Shown one piece after another: positions 17,235-27,044 of a stretch of DNA of 32,444 nt (the first letter of the stretch is position 1; each line of letters starts with the position of its first letter). Both the position numbers and the translations under genes were made by a program. The notes beneath the pieces were generated by a model. It saw only the letters and a list, made by a program, of their open reading frames with translations, had not been told where the DNA came from and did not search any database. The stretch is from an uncultured Eubacteriales bacterium (GTDB lineage: Bacteria > Bacillota > Clostridia > Peptostreptococcales > Anaerovoracaceae), in the NCBI GenBank assembly GCA_902779185.1, contig CACZAM010000020.1, positions 1 to 32,444 of the forward strand, read 5' to 3'.

Positions 17235-18380
17235 ATGGAATTCGTTTCCGACTTTGTTTCCGAACCGGACAATGCCGCAATCATCAAGGTCGTCGGTATC
17301 GGCGGCGGCGGATGCAATGCTATCAACCGCATGGTCGACGCCGGACTGCAGGGCGTAACCTTTATTGGTGTGAATACAGACAGACAGGCTCTCTCGAGAT
17401 GCAAGGCTGAAATCAAAGTGCAGCTCGGTGAGAAGATCACAGGAGGCCGTGGTGCCGGAGCTAACCCTGAGGTAGGCCAGAAGGCTGCTGAGGAGAGTAT
17501 CGATGAGATCATTTCCAACATCCAGGATGCTGACATGGTATTCATTACTGCAGGAATGGGCGGCGGCACAGGTACAGGAGCAGCACCTATCATCGCGAAG
17601 GCGTCGATGGACTGCGGAGCTCTTACAGTAGCTGTAGTCACAAAACCGTTCACATTCGAGGGCAAGAAGCGCTGGAACCGTGCTGCAAAAGGCATACAGT
17701 ATCTCAGCAACTTCGTTGACTCGCTCGTTGTTATCCCTAACGACAAGCTCATCGACTCCAGCGACAAGAGCACATCGATGCTCGAGGCGTTCGCTATGGC
17801 AGACGATGTTCTCAGAAAGGGCGTACAGGGTATCTCCGATCTGATCTCTGAATACGGACTCGTCAATGTGGACTTCGCAGATGTCAGAACCATTATGGAA
17901 GGCCGCGGCATCGCTCACATGGGCGTTGGTACAGGCGAAGGCGAAGACAGGATCGAAGAAGCTATCACAAATGCGATCAACAGCCCGCTGCTCGAGACTT
18001 CGATCTCAGGCGCAAAGTCCATCCTGCTCTATGTTACGGGCGGATATGACATGGGAATGCTCGATATCAACACCATCGCCGACAGAGTACAGGGCGAGGC
18101 TGACGCGGATGCTAACATCATCTTCGGTGCTACGATCAGCGAGGAGATGACAGACAAGATCTCCGTCACCATCATTGCTACAGATTTCGGCAACACAGCC
18201 GGAATGGATGGCATTTCAATCGCTCCGCAGACAGAGAAAGACACTCTTGCGACTGCAAAGAGGATCACAGTCGACGGTCTCGACGCTGTTGAGGTAGAGC
18301 TCGACAAGCTCTTCGATGACAACGATTCTTCTTCGTCAGGCAGGACTGACGATTTCGATATTCCGGAATTCCTTAAATAA
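17235..18380 (+). CDS. ftsZ: Cell division GTPase FtsZ
   Basis: 381 aa. The tubulin-type GTP-binding loop GGGTGTG is at 109-115, with GVGGGG-like [13 protein letters not shown] (22-33) and NTDRQAL. A short Ser/Asp linker leads to the conserved C-terminal peptide [10 protein letters not shown] (372-381), which docks partners such as SepF and ZapA-associated proteins. It polymerises into the Z-ring in the cytosol. AGGAGG 8 nt before the ATG is the best ribosome site in the window, and the codon use is strongly biased, both fitting high expression. The AT-rich 140 bases upstream probably hold a promoter (candidate -10 TACAAT at 17190-17195), but no convincing -35 is visible. ftsA is absent next to it. 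Confidence 0.98.
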   Translation: MEFVSDFVSEPDNAAIIKVVGIGGGGCNAINRMVDAGLQGVTFIGVNTDRQALSRCKAEIKVQLGEKITGGRGAGANPEVGQKAAEESIDEIISNIQDADMVFITAGMGGGTGTGAAPIIAKASMDCGALTVAVVTKPFTFEGKKRWNRAAKGIQYLSNFVDSLVVIPNDKLIDSSDKSTSMLEAFAMADDVLRKGVQGISDLISEYGLVNVDFADVRTIMEGRGIAHMGVGTGEGEDRIEEAITNAINSPLLETSISGAKSILLYVTGGYDMGMLDINTIADRVQGEADADANIIFGATISEEMTDKISVTIIATDFGNTAGMDGISIAPQTEKDTLATAKRITVDGLDAVEVELDKLFDDNDSSSSGRTDDFDIPEFLK

Positions 18381-18410
18381 ACCGGAAGAAACCGATCCGG
18401 ACGCCAGGAT

Positions 18411-19208
18411 ATGCTGATCAGGATAACATCAGGTGACAACAGCAGGATCAGACTCGTCAGGAAGCTCAGCACGCGCAAGGGCCGCAGCACTGAGGGCCGC
18501 TTTGCGGTAGAAGGCAGGAATCTGGTCAGCGAGGTCCTTGAAAGAGGACTTGATGTTGACTTCATTATGATCCCTGCAGGGGCTGCGGATGACGCACCTG
18601 AATTCATAAAGAACTGTATCAGGTCCAGAGACATGGCCGTCTGCGAGATACCGGAACGCGAGTTTTCTACGCTGACTGACGCAGGCGGCGGGATAGGCAT
18701 GCTGGCTGTGGTAAAACAGCAGGCATGCGGCCCGGAGCTCATAGACAGCCTCGACGCAGATGACAATCTGCTGGTGCTCGACCGCATACAGGATCCGGGC
18801 AACATGGGCACACTGATAAGGACTGCGGTCGCTGCGGGCTATAAAGCAATAATTGCCATGAGCGGCACGGTGGATATCTATTCACCTAAAGTTCTAAGGG
18901 CGACTGCGGGCATGATCTTCGAGATACCTGTCATTTACGTGACGGGTGAAGAAAAGCTGAGAGATATACTCAAAAGATCGGGCAGACGCATTGCCGTCAC
19001 AGCAGTTGACGGAGGCGTGCCGTACTACGAGGAAGATCTCAGCAAAGGAATAGCACTTATAATAGGCAACGAGGGAAGCGGAGTATCCGGGGCCATGATA
19101 GAAATGGCAGATGTGAAGGTGACGCTTCCGATGCGCGGAAGGATCGAATCTCTGAACGCAGCTGTTGCGGCGGCCATACTCATGTACGAGGCTGTCCGCG
19201 GCAGATAA
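18411..19208 (+). CDS. SpoU/TrmH-family RNA 2'-O-methyltransferase
   Basis: 265 aa. The N-terminal substrate-binding domain (about 1-105) includes STEGRFAVEGRNLVSEVLE. The C-terminal SPOUT knot domain has the three family motifs: motif 1 in LDRIQDPGNMGTLIRTAVAAG (124-144), motif 2 in LIIGNEGSGVSG (216-227), and motif 3 in LPMRGRIESLNAAVAAAI (239-256). Such enzymes methylate a ribose 2'-OH of 23S rRNA or tRNA using SAM; the target base is not determinable. It begins 30 bases after ftsZ and is probably co-transcribed. Confidence 0.93.
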   Translation: MLIRITSGDNSRIRLVRKLSTRKGRSTEGRFAVEGRNLVSEVLERGLDVDFIMIPAGAADDAPEFIKNCIRSRDMAVCEIPEREFSTLTDAGGGIGMLAVVKQQACGPELIDSLDADDNLLVLDRIQDPGNMGTLIRTAVAAGYKAIIAMSGTVDIYSPKVLRATAGMIFEIPVIYVTGEEKLRDILKRSGRRIAVTAVDGGVPYYEEDLSKGIALIIGNEGSGVSGAMIEMADVKVTLPMRGRIESLNAAVAAAILMYEAVRGR

Positions 19209-19234
19209 CAGGAATGATCAATGCGAGGTAAGAA

Positions 19235-19717
19235 ATGGAAAAGAACAGAGCCGACGTAATCATTTGCGGAACCAATTATGTGCTTTCAAGCGACAAGAGC
19301 GAGGAACGCATCAAGGATATCGCTAAGATGGTGGATGAGGAGCTCAGAGCAGTGAGCAAGGCGCTCAATGTCAATCCTAATTACAAGGCTGCGGTACTGA
19401 CAGCACTTAATATCGCAGAGAAGCTTATGGATAATACCGACATGACGCTCAAGCTCCAGACAGAGAACTATCAGCTCGATAACGATGTCAAGCACTACAT
19501 CCAGCTGTGGGAGCAGTCGAAGAAGCAGGTAACAGACCTTAAGGACAAGATGTCTTCTGAATTCGACAGACAGACACAGAACACCGAAGACCAGAAAAAG
19601 CTTCAGGAGAAGCTTGTGGAGATGGAGAACGCTTACTTCGACCTCCAGATGGAGAATGTCAATCTCAAGAACGAGCTTAAATCCATCAAGAGACTGAACA
19701 GTGACGATGAATTATAA
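19235..19717 (+). CDS. zapA: Cell division protein ZapA
   Basis: 160 aa. The N-terminal globular ZapA domain (about 1-60) has RADVIICGTNYVLSS and a conserved EERIKDIAKMVDEELRA helix. A long coiled coil (about 60-155) follows, rich in E, K, Q and L. ZapA binds FtsZ filaments and bundles them. AGGTAAG lies just upstream of the ATG. It is longer than the typical 80-110 aa, owing to an extended coiled coil. Its end overlaps the start of mutS2, a common clostridial arrangement. Confidence 0.92.
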   Translation: MEKNRADVIICGTNYVLSSDKSEERIKDIAKMVDEELRAVSKALNVNPNYKAAVLTALNIAEKLMDNTDMTLKLQTENYQLDNDVKHYIQLWEQSKKQVTDLKDKMSSEFDRQTQNTEDQKKLQEKLVEMENAYFDLQMENVNLKNELKSIKRLNSDDEL

Positions 19718-22118
19718 GATACTCACACTCCTCGAATTCAATAAAATACTTGACCTCCTGCGCGATCAGGCAGGTTCGGGACTCGCTAAGGAAAGAATAG
19801 CGCAGCTTGAGCCGATGACCAATATGCGCATGGCAAAGGATGCACTAACGGAAACTACTGAAGCGGTTTCCGTTATTGTTCATAAGGGAAGCATTCCGGT
19901 CGGAGAGATCGGAGACATAAGCAGCATCGTTTCGATGGCAAGAAGAGGCAGATGCCTCAGCATGAGAGAACTGCTTCAGGTGAGGTCAAGCATTGCGTCT
20001 TCGCGTCAGATAAAGACTTTCCTGAAGGAAGACATGCCTGACGGCCTGAAGGTCATATCTGAGATCGCGGGACTTCTGGATCCGGAAGTGAAGCTGGAGA
20101 AGGATATTTATGATGCCATAATCAGCGAAGACGAGATGTCAGACAGTGCTTCGCCTGTGCTGAAGGCCATAAGGCGCGACATGCGCAACAAGAACGACCT
20201 CATAAAGTCGCGTCTTCAGAAGATGGTCAGTTCATCTTCCGCAAAGTCGCATCTTCAGGACGCTATCGTAACGATGCGTAACGGAAGGTATGTCATACCG
20301 GTCAAGAGAGAGTATATAAGCCTGTTCCCTGGAATGGTGCATGACCAGTCCTCAACGGGAGCCACTCTTTTCGTGGAACCTCAGGCCGTGGTCACTCTCA
20401 ACAACGAGCTGAGGCAGCTGGAGCTTGACGAGCAGGCCGAAATCACGAGGATACTTGAACTCTTCAGCAGCAGGGTCGGTGAGCATCATCAGAGCCTTTT
20501 GAATGACCAAAGGCTGATGGCAGAGCTCGATTTCATAAACGCCAAGGGAAAGCTGTCAGTGATGATGGACGGCGCGGAGCCGCAGCTCAACGGGGACAAC
20601 ATAATAGATATTAAAACCGGGCGTCATCCTCTCATACCGGCGGACAAGGTGGTGCCTACAAACATAGAACTCGGCCGCGACTGGACGACTCTTCTCATAA
20701 CCGGACCTAACACGGGAGGCAAGACTGTAACGCTCAAGACCATCGGCCTGCTGTGCCTCATGGCACAGAGCGGTCTGCACGTTCCAGCGGACGAGAGGAC
20801 CAGCCTGCCGGTGCTGAAAGAGATATTTGCCGACATCGGAGACGAGCAGAGCATAGAACAGAGTCTCAGCACCTTCTCATCGCACATGAAGAATATCATT
20901 GAGATCTTCAGGAACGCGGGAGAGGGGTGCCTTGTGCTCCTTGATGAGCTCGGAGCCGGCACGGATCCGCTGGAAGGAGCGGCGCTCGGAATAGCGGAGC
21001 TCGAGAGGCTCAAGGAAGCCGGCGCTCTTGTGGCGGCAACGACGCACTATACCGAGCTCAAAAAATACGCGCTTTCGACTCCGGGAGTCGAGAACGCCTC
21101 GATGGAATTCAACGTGGAGACCCTTTCACCGACATACAAGCTAAGAGTCGGACTTCCGGGCAAATCCAACGCTTTCGAGATATCCGAAAAGCTCGGACTC
21201 GATAAATCGATCATCGAGCGGGCGGCGGAGCTCATGGGCGAGGAGCAGCTCGAGTTTGAAGAAGCTGTGAGCAGGGTCGAGGCCGACCAGGCGGCGGCTG
21301 AAGCAAGGCTTGCGGAAGCAGGCAGAGAAAGGGAAGCTGCGCAGGAGGCCATGAGTGAAGCCGAAAAAGAGCTCGCGAAGGCAAGGGCTGAGGCGGCAAA
21401 GATAGTTGAGGACGCCCGCAAAAAAGCCGGAGTGATGCTGAGGGACGCTCAGGGAACTATCGATGAGATCACAAGCGAGCTCAGAAATATACAGCACAGA
21501 AAGAAGAATGCCGGATTCAATGAGGGCCATATAGCGGGAGGAGCAGCCGAGAGCCGTAAGAAGCTCAGACAGGCTGAATCCGCTCTTAAACCGGCAGATG
21601 CTCCGAAGGTCGAAACCATACAGACCGGCAAGATGCCTGATCCCGAAGATCTTAAGATCGGCATGAGGGTCAAGTACACAAAGCTCGATCAGACAGGCGA
21701 TGTCGAAAGCCTTCCGGATTCCAGAGGCAGCTTCGGCATCAGACTCGGATCGATACGCATGACTGTCAATGTAAAGGATGTCGTGATAGCCGAGTCCGAA
21801 CCTCAGGGCAACAAGGAGAAGAAAAAAGCAAAATACGGCAATATGTCGTTCGGCAAAACAAAGAACGTGAGCACTGAGATCAACCTTATAGGCATGAACC
21901 TCGACGATGCCACGGACAGGATGAACAAATACATCGATGACGCCTTCCTGGCAGGTCTCAAGACTGTGAACATAATACACGGCAGGGGCTCGGGCATTCT
22001 CAGAAAAGGTCTCAGGGCTGAACTCAGACGCAACAAGCACGTAGAGTCATACAAGTCCGCGCCGTATGATCAGGGCGGTGAGGGAAATACGATAGTTACA
22101 CTCGTTGACCGCACATAA
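19707..22118 (+). CDS. mutS2: MutS2 endonuclease/ribosome-collision ATPase
   Basis: About 803 aa. It has an N-terminal core/clamp helix region (about 1-300), an ABC-type ATPase domain with Walker A GPNTGGKT (about 333-340) and Walker B LVLLDELGAGTDPLEGAAL, a long coiled coil (about 510-600), a KOW-like region, and a C-terminal Smr domain with IIHGRGSGILR. The first Smr motif reads INLIGM rather than the usual LDLRG/LDLHG. MutS2 suppresses recombination and, in Bacillus (also called RqcU), acts on collided ribosomes. I chose ATG at 19707, matching the family N-terminus; an in-frame GTG at 19701 is the alternative. The start overlaps zapA by 11 bases. Confidence 0.95.
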   Translation: MNYKILTLLEFNKILDLLRDQAGSGLAKERIAQLEPMTNMRMAKDALTETTEAVSVIVHKGSIPVGEIGDISSIVSMARRGRCLSMRELLQVRSSIASSRQIKTFLKEDMPDGLKVISEIAGLLDPEVKLEKDIYDAIISEDEMSDSASPVLKAIRRDMRNKNDLIKSRLQKMVSSSSAKSHLQDAIVTMRNGRYVIPVKREYISLFPGMVHDQSSTGATLFVEPQAVVTLNNELRQLELDEQAEITRILELFSSRVGEHHQSLLNDQRLMAELDFINAKGKLSVMMDGAEPQLNGDNIIDIKTGRHPLIPADKVVPTNIELGRDWTTLLITGPNTGGKTVTLKTIGLLCLMAQSGLHVPADERTSLPVLKEIFADIGDEQSIEQSLSTFSSHMKNIIEIFRNAGEGCLVLLDELGAGTDPLEGAALGIAELERLKEAGALVAATTHYTELKKYALSTPGVENASMEFNVETLSPTYKLRVGLPGKSNAFEISEKLGLDKSIIERAAELMGEEQLEFEEAVSRVEADQAAAEARLAEAGREREAAQEAMSEAEKELAKARAEAAKIVEDARKKAGVMLRDAQGTIDEITSELRNIQHRKKNAGFNEGHIAGGAAESRKKLRQAESALKPADAPKVETIQTGKMPDPEDLKIGMRVKYTKLDQTGDVESLPDSRGSFGIRLGSIRMTVNVKDVVIAESEPQGNKEKKKAKYGNMSFGKTKNVSTEINLIGMNLDDATDRMNKYIDDAFLAGLKTVNIIHGRGSGILRKGLRAELRRNKHVESYKSAPYDQGGEGNTIVTLVDRT

Positions 22119-22154
22119 GAGCCTTAAGCCAACGAAAGAAAAGAGCAGAGTGAT

Positions 22155-22685
22155 ATGTATATAGTAAGCAGATGCCTCCTTGGATTTGACTGCAAATACA
22201 ATGGCGGCAATAATAAAAATGATGATGTCATAGAGTTCTGCAGGACTCATGATTATGTTACAATATGCCCTGAGACAGCCGCAGGACTGTCTGTGCCGCG
22301 CGAACCGGCTGAGATCGTTCCGTTAGATGACGAGTACTTCAAGGTGCTTGACAGGAAAGGAAACGACCTCACAAGAGCATTCGACGAAGGCTCAGAGCTT
22401 TCTCTGAATTCTGTGCTTGTGGAGCACGGGTCGAGAAAGCACGGCACATGCAAAATAGAGGGAGCCATCCTCAAGGCGAACAGCCCTTCATGCGGATCGG
22501 GCGTCATCTATGACGGAACGTTCAGCGGCAGGCTGACAGGCGGAAACGGCATGTTCACAGACAAGCTTATAGACGCCTGTCTTGAGGAGAGGGCAAACCC
22601 TGATATAGAAGCAGAAAGCAGAGTGTTTGCAGATGATTTCAAAATCTGTGACGAAAATCATTTCATGAAAGTGTTTGGTAAATAA
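22155..22685 (+). CDS. DUF523 family protein
   Basis: 176 aa. Typical DUF523 features in order are CLLGFDCKYNGGNNKN (8-23), a CPETAAGLSVPREPAEI segment, ILKANSPSCGSGVIYDGTFSG and GGNGMFTDKLIDA. The conserved cysteines (CLLGxxC, CPE, SPSCG) are all present. The family has no established biochemical function that I can state with confidence; it is widespread in anaerobes. It follows mutS2 by 36 bases and precedes argS by only 2, so it is translationally coupled to argS. Confidence 0.88.
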   Translation: MYIVSRCLLGFDCKYNGGNNKNDDVIEFCRTHDYVTICPETAAGLSVPREPAEIVPLDDEYFKVLDRKGNDLTRAFDEGSELSLNSVLVEHGSRKHGTCKIEGAILKANSPSCGSGVIYDGTFSGRLTGGNGMFTDKLIDACLEERANPDIEAESRVFADDFKICDENHFMKVFGK

Positions 22686-22687
22686 GT

Positions 22688-24415
22688 ATGGTAGATTTCA
22701 AGGAACTCATAGCTGATTCAATTTACAGCGAAGAACTCGGACTTACGAAGGATGAGATCATCAATATGATCGAGATCCCTGCTGACGAGAAGATGGGAGA
22801 TTATGCATTCCCGTGCTTCAGGCTTGCGAAGGTGCTTCGCAAGGCCCCACAGCTTATCGCTGCGGACATCGCCGCCAGAGCCGGCGATGCTGAAGCATTC
22901 GCCAAGGTGGAGAATGTCAACGCCTATGTCAACTTCTTCATCGACAGAGCATTTTTTGCCGGAGAGGTCATCAGCGAGGTAGACAGGCGCGGCGCAGACT
23001 ATGGAAAGTCGGACGGAGGCGCGGGCCGCAAGGTCATAGTTGAGTATTCTTCGCCTAACATCGCCAAGCCGTTCCATATCGGCCACATCAGGAGCACGGT
23101 CATTGGAAACGCGCTGTACAAGCTTTACGATGCGGTCGGTTTTGATGTCGTAAGGATCAACCACCTCGGTGACTACGGCACGCAGTTCGGCAAGATGATC
23201 GTGGCATACCGCAAGTGGGGCAGTGAAGAGGAGCTCGCAAAGGAGCCTATCAAGGCGCTTCTCGGATACTACACAAGATTCCACGAAGAGGCAAAGGAGC
23301 ATCCTGAACTCGAAGATGAAGCAAGGGAAACCTTTGTGAGACTCGAGGCCGGCGAGCCGGCTGAGCTCGAACTCTGGGAGAAGTTCAGAACACTGAGCCT
23401 CGAAGAATTCAACCGTGTGTACGACATGCTGGGAATCACGTTCGACTCATATGCAGGCGAAAGCTTCTACTCCGACAAGATGCCTAGATTCATTCAGGAG
23501 CTCAGGGACAAGGGCCTGCTCATTGAGTCACAGGGCGCTCAGATAGTTGACCTCGAGCCATACGGACTCGGCGCGGCAATGATCACAAAATCAGATGGCT
23601 CCAGTCTCTACGTAACCAGAGACATCGCTGCAGCCGTATACCGCAAGGAGCACTACGACTTCTACAAGTGCATCTACGTCGTCGCTTCACAGCAGAACCT
23701 CCACTTCAAGCAGTGGAAGAAGGTGCTCCAGCTCATGGGATATGAGTGGGAGAAGGACTGCATCCACGTTCCGTTCGGACTGGTGAGCCTCTCTGACGGA
23801 GATGACATCAAGATGATGTCGACGCGCGAGGGCAGAGTGGTATTCCTTGAAGACGTTCTAAATACGGCAGTTGCCAAGACGGCAGAGATAATGCGCGACA
23901 AGGACGCCCAGGGTGTGGATATCGACGAAGTGTCGAAGGAAGTCGGCATCGGAGCTGTCATATTCCAGGAACTCTCCAACAACAAGATCAAGGACTATGT
24001 ATTCTCATGGGACAAGGTGCTCAACTTCGATGGAGAGACAGGACCTTATGTACAGTACACGCATGCAAGGGCATCGAGCGTTCTCCGCAAGGCTCAGGAT
24101 GCAGGCGTGAATGTTGATGATCTTGGAAACATAGATACAGCATTCCTCGGAAGTGACAGCGCATACACGCTGGCAAAACTCATCTACAGAGTACCTGAGG
24201 TGGTCATTGAAGCGGCTGAAAAGTATGAACCGTCGATCGTGACACGTCATCTGGTGGATATAGCACAGTCTTTCAACAAGTTCTATCACGACGAGCATAT
24301 CCTGGTCGATGATGAGGCGGAAAGGAATGCCAAACTGGCTCTTGTGAAAGCGTCAAAGACAGTAATTGCAAACTGTCTGGGACTTCTTGGCATAGCAGCT
24401 CCGGAAAGGATGTAA
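22688..24415 (+). CDS. argS: Arginyl-tRNA synthetase
   Basis: 575 aa class I synthetase. The N-terminal Add-1 domain (about 1-110) precedes the catalytic core with PNIAKPFHIGHIRSTVIGN (HIGH at 130-133) and the characteristic NHLGDYGTQFGK. The KMSKS-equivalent loop is MMSTREGRVV, the usual degenerate form in ArgRS. The C-terminal anticodon-binding helical bundle contains GPYVQYTHARASSVLRKA and ends LGIAAPERM. It charges tRNA-Arg. No clear ribosome site precedes the ATG, which is 2 bases after the DUF523 stop, so coupling is likely. A perfect 12-bp palindrome, ATCTCCGGAGAT, follows its stop (24416-24427). Confidence 0.97.
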   Translation: MVDFKELIADSIYSEELGLTKDEIINMIEIPADEKMGDYAFPCFRLAKVLRKAPQLIAADIAARAGDAEAFAKVENVNAYVNFFIDRAFFAGEVISEVDRRGADYGKSDGGAGRKVIVEYSSPNIAKPFHIGHIRSTVIGNALYKLYDAVGFDVVRINHLGDYGTQFGKMIVAYRKWGSEEELAKEPIKALLGYYTRFHEEAKEHPELEDEARETFVRLEAGEPAELELWEKFRTLSLEEFNRVYDMLGITFDSYAGESFYSDKMPRFIQELRDKGLLIESQGAQIVDLEPYGLGAAMITKSDGSSLYVTRDIAAAVYRKEHYDFYKCIYVVASQQNLHFKQWKKVLQLMGYEWEKDCIHVPFGLVSLSDGDDIKMMSTREGRVVFLEDVLNTAVAKTAEIMRDKDAQGVDIDEVSKEVGIGAVIFQELSNNKIKDYVFSWDKVLNFDGETGPYVQYTHARASSVLRKAQDAGVNVDDLGNIDTAFLGSDSAYTLAKLIYRVPEVVIEAAEKYEPSIVTRHLVDIAQSFNKFYHDEHILVDDEAERNAKLALVKASKTVIANCLGLLGIAAPERM

Positions 24416-24468
24416 ATCTCCGGAGATTGGGCTCCTCCGATGGAACAGAGAATAATTGGTGTACAGAT

Positions 24469-25989
24469 ATGAAATTATTGTTAACCACAATCAAATCGGA
24501 CAACAAACAGACCGAACTGGCTCTCAAATACCTCTATAGCGTGCTGTTTGACTCACCGCTGGACGTACATGTCAAAACATTCGGCAGGAATGAGCTCTAC
24601 AGCGACATATTTGAGGATATCGCGAACGCCCAGTACGATATAGTTTATTTCCACGCCGACAGCTTCAACATCCGGCAGCTGTGCAGGGTGGCGGATATGG
24701 TAAAAAAAGCCATTCCGAACATAGCAATAATCTTCGGCGGCATGGAAGTGTCATTTGAGACGCGCTCATTCGTTAAACAGAACGATTTCGTAGACTATGT
24801 CATCAGAGGCGAGGGCGAGAGCGTAATGTTCAATTTCCTCAAGTCAGTGCTTGACTATGAGTTCGATTTCGAAAACATAGCAGGTCTGGCCTACCGTGAA
24901 GGCGATCAGGTTGTTGTCAATCCGTACGATGCTCCGGTTGAGATGGAATCCCTGCCGTTCCCGTACGAGAAATTCGAAGTGGGCTCGGGTACCGTCTATT
25001 ATGAGTCAATAAGAGGCACATCGGACAGGACCGTTTACTCGCAGTTCCTGCCTAACGCACGAGTCAGGGCTTTGAGCCTCGGAAGGGTCTGTACCGAACT
25101 GAGATACTTCCTGGCAAACGAAGTAGAGCGTGTCGTGTTCCTCGACAAAATGTTCAATTACAATACCGAGAGGGCCTACAGGATCTTCGAATACATCATC
25201 AACAACGATAACGGTATTACAGCATTTGAGTTCAACATCGACGGCGATGCGCTGGATGAGGAGACACTCAGACTTCTCGCTGAAGCCAGGGAAGGACAGT
25301 TTACCTTCAACATGGATGTCGCAAGCACAAACGCTGAAGTTCTGGCTGCCTGCGGCAGAGGTGAAAACATATACCGCCTTATGTACAATACGACCAAGCT
25401 GCTCCAGAGCGGCAAAGTGCGTACAGAGATACATCTCAAGGCAGGACTCCCGCTCGAGACGGAAGCAATGTTTGCCCGGTCCTTCAACAAGACCTACGGC
25501 ATGGCGGAAGGCATGCCTGTTCATATAGACAGCATCTGCATCAGCAAGGGCACCGCACTGAGGGCAAGCGCAAATGACTATGGCTGCATATATGCAGATG
25601 AAGCTCCTTATGAGATGATCTCTACGGGGAGCATGTCCCCTGACGACATTCTGCGCATAAGAGCTGTCGCACGAACTGTCGAAAGCTACATAGGAAACGG
25701 CGGATTCAAAAAATCCATCCCTAGGGTACTCAATGACACCGGACTCAAGCCATATGATCTTTTCGGAAGGCTCACAGGATACATCAGCAGGAACGGTCTT
25801 TCGGGCAAGACCCGCAAAAGGGAGCATCTGGCGCGCATTCTCTATGCATACACGGACAGCCTTTACGATGATCTTGCGGACTCCGTGAAGCACGAGATAC
25901 TGAAAGACGTCATCTATAAAGATCTCGAATCGATGGTCGGCGAAGATGCCATGAAGAAGTTTGATAAAAAAGGCTGGGAACTGGATTGA
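24469..25989 (+). CDS. B12-binding/radical-SAM-like protein lacking the Fe-S cysteines (DUF4080-like)
   Basis: 506 aa from the ATG chosen because MKLLLTTIKS matches the family N-terminus; a TTG at 24427 would add 14 residues. Residues about 1-140 look like a cobalamin-binding-type Rossmann domain (IIFGGMEVSFE, VIRGEGESVMFNFL) without a DxHxxG motif. Residues about 165-410 follow the radical-SAM barrel of DUF4080-type proteins (VVFLDKMFNYN, HLKAGLPLE). At the place where relatives read YESSRGCPFxCxYC, this protein has YESIRGTSDRTVYS, so the three cluster ligands become T184, T188 and S191. It is intact, with no stops or frameshift. It therefore probably cannot do radical chemistry; function unknown. 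It overlaps the next gene by 4 bases. Confidence 0.75.
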   Translation: MKLLLTTIKSDNKQTELALKYLYSVLFDSPLDVHVKTFGRNELYSDIFEDIANAQYDIVYFHADSFNIRQLCRVADMVKKAIPNIAIIFGGMEVSFETRSFVKQNDFVDYVIRGEGESVMFNFLKSVLDYEFDFENIAGLAYREGDQVVVNPYDAPVEMESLPFPYEKFEVGSGTVYYESIRGTSDRTVYSQFLPNARVRALSLGRVCTELRYFLANEVERVVFLDKMFNYNTERAYRIFEYIINNDNGITAFEFNIDGDALDEETLRLLAEAREGQFTFNMDVASTNAEVLAACGRGENIYRLMYNTTKLLQSGKVRTEIHLKAGLPLETEAMFARSFNKTYGMAEGMPVHIDSICISKGTALRASANDYGCIYADEAPYEMISTGSMSPDDILRIRAVARTVESYIGNGGFKKSIPRVLNDTGLKPYDLFGRLTGYISRNGLSGKTRKREHLARILYAYTDSLYDDLADSVKHEILKDVIYKDLESMVGEDAMKKFDKKGWELD

Positions 25990-27044
25990 GTGAAACAAGA
26001 AACGAAGACAGAATAAGCAAATACCTCTCTCCGCGAATTCAGAACATGATGTTCGCGGAGCTTTCGCCTGATTACCTTTCAAGGACAGGCGCGCTTGAGA
26101 TACTCTCCGGTGTCGCTGTGCCGGTAGGCATAGAAGGCAGCGATGCAAAGGGAGAGATCGATCTCAGAAGCATAGTGCTCAATATGGGCAGGGTGATCGG
26201 AGGAGACCCGTACTTTGTGTTTGCTGAGAAATACGTGGAATTCATAAAGCACGCGACTGGTGACAACGCAGCTCCTATGCTGGTGTCCGAAGGCGCTCAT
26301 GCTGCTGACATGGGTGATTTTGAGGATGCCTGCATGCTCCTCAGGGGAGCGCTCCGCATAGAGCCGAAGTCGAAAGAGGCGCTGTACCTATACGCGAGAG
26401 TCTGCAAGGAGATATACGAGGCTGAAGCGCAGGACGGCCTTGGTGATGAGGAGAAGACCGGCATGTTCAAGGCGGAGTCGTCGGAAACATTCGAACTCCT
26501 CACGATGATCCACCCGGATTTCGCGATGGGCTATTACTTCCTCGGCTACGCTTACCTCAACATGGGCCTTTACCTAAAGGCAAAGCTCACATGGCAGGAT
26601 TTCCTGAAACATTCCGCGGGCAGCGAGATGGAGACCCACGAGATGGACGACCAGCTTCTCGCGTCACTCAGGGAAGAGATATCTGAACGCGTTGAAGAGC
26701 TCGAAGAGCCTGTCGAGATAGAGCTCGGCTGCAACAAGATAATGGGCGGTGATTTCGCCGGCGGCAGGGATACTCTGGCGCGCTTTAAGGAGGGAAGATA
26801 CTCTGAATGGTGGCCTCTGTGGTACTATCTCGGAATCGCAGAGTCCTCTCTCGCCAATCCTGATGCAGCAATCGAAGCTTTTAAAAGAGTACTGCAGCTT
26901 TCGCCCAGCAACATTGATGCGATGGAAGAGCTGGTACACATCTATGAAGCAACGGGCGACATAGTAAATGCCGCTAAGTACAGAAACAAGATCGGTATCA
27001 TCAACAGGAATCTTGAAGAAGAAAAGGCAGGTATGCTCAACTGA
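25986..27044 (+). CDS. TPR-repeat protein of unknown function
   Basis: 352 aa, no signal peptide or TM helix, so cytosolic. The first part (about 1-95) is not a recognised domain. TPR-like helix pairs follow at about 95-135 (EGAHAADMGDFEDACMLLRG), 175-210 (MGYYFLGYAYLNMGLYLKAK) and 275-335 (WYYLGIAESSLANPDAAIEA and following). Such repeats bind protein partners. The start is TTG within TTGA, overlapping the stop of the previous gene; ATG at 26046 (Met21) is an alternative. The pairing with the cysteine-less radical-SAM-like gene suggests a joint role, by context only. The dipeptidase gene starts at the base after its stop. Confidence 0.8.
   Translation: MSETRNEDRISKYLSPRIQNMMFAELSPDYLSRTGALEILSGVAVPVGIEGSDAKGEIDLRSIVLNMGRVIGGDPYFVFAEKYVEFIKHATGDNAAPMLVSEGAHAADMGDFEDACMLLRGALRIEPKSKEALYLYARVCKEIYEAEAQDGLGDEEKTGMFKAESSETFELLTMIHPDFAMGYYFLGYAYLNMGLYLKAKLTWQDFLKHSAGSEMETHEMDDQLLASLREEISERVEELEEPVEIELGCNKIMGGDFAGGRDTLARFKEGRYSEWWPLWYYLGIAESSLANPDAAIEAFKRVLQLSPSNIDAMEELVHIYEATGDIVNAAKYRNKIGIINRNLEEEKAGMLN

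Noticed and set aside
21141-22040. Minus-strand 299-codon frame
   Set aside because: It is antisense to the mutS2 coiled-coil and Smr regions, low complexity, with no ribosome site.
25006-26148. Minus-strand 380-codon frame
   Set aside because: It is antisense to the radical-SAM-like and TPR genes and has no domain features.
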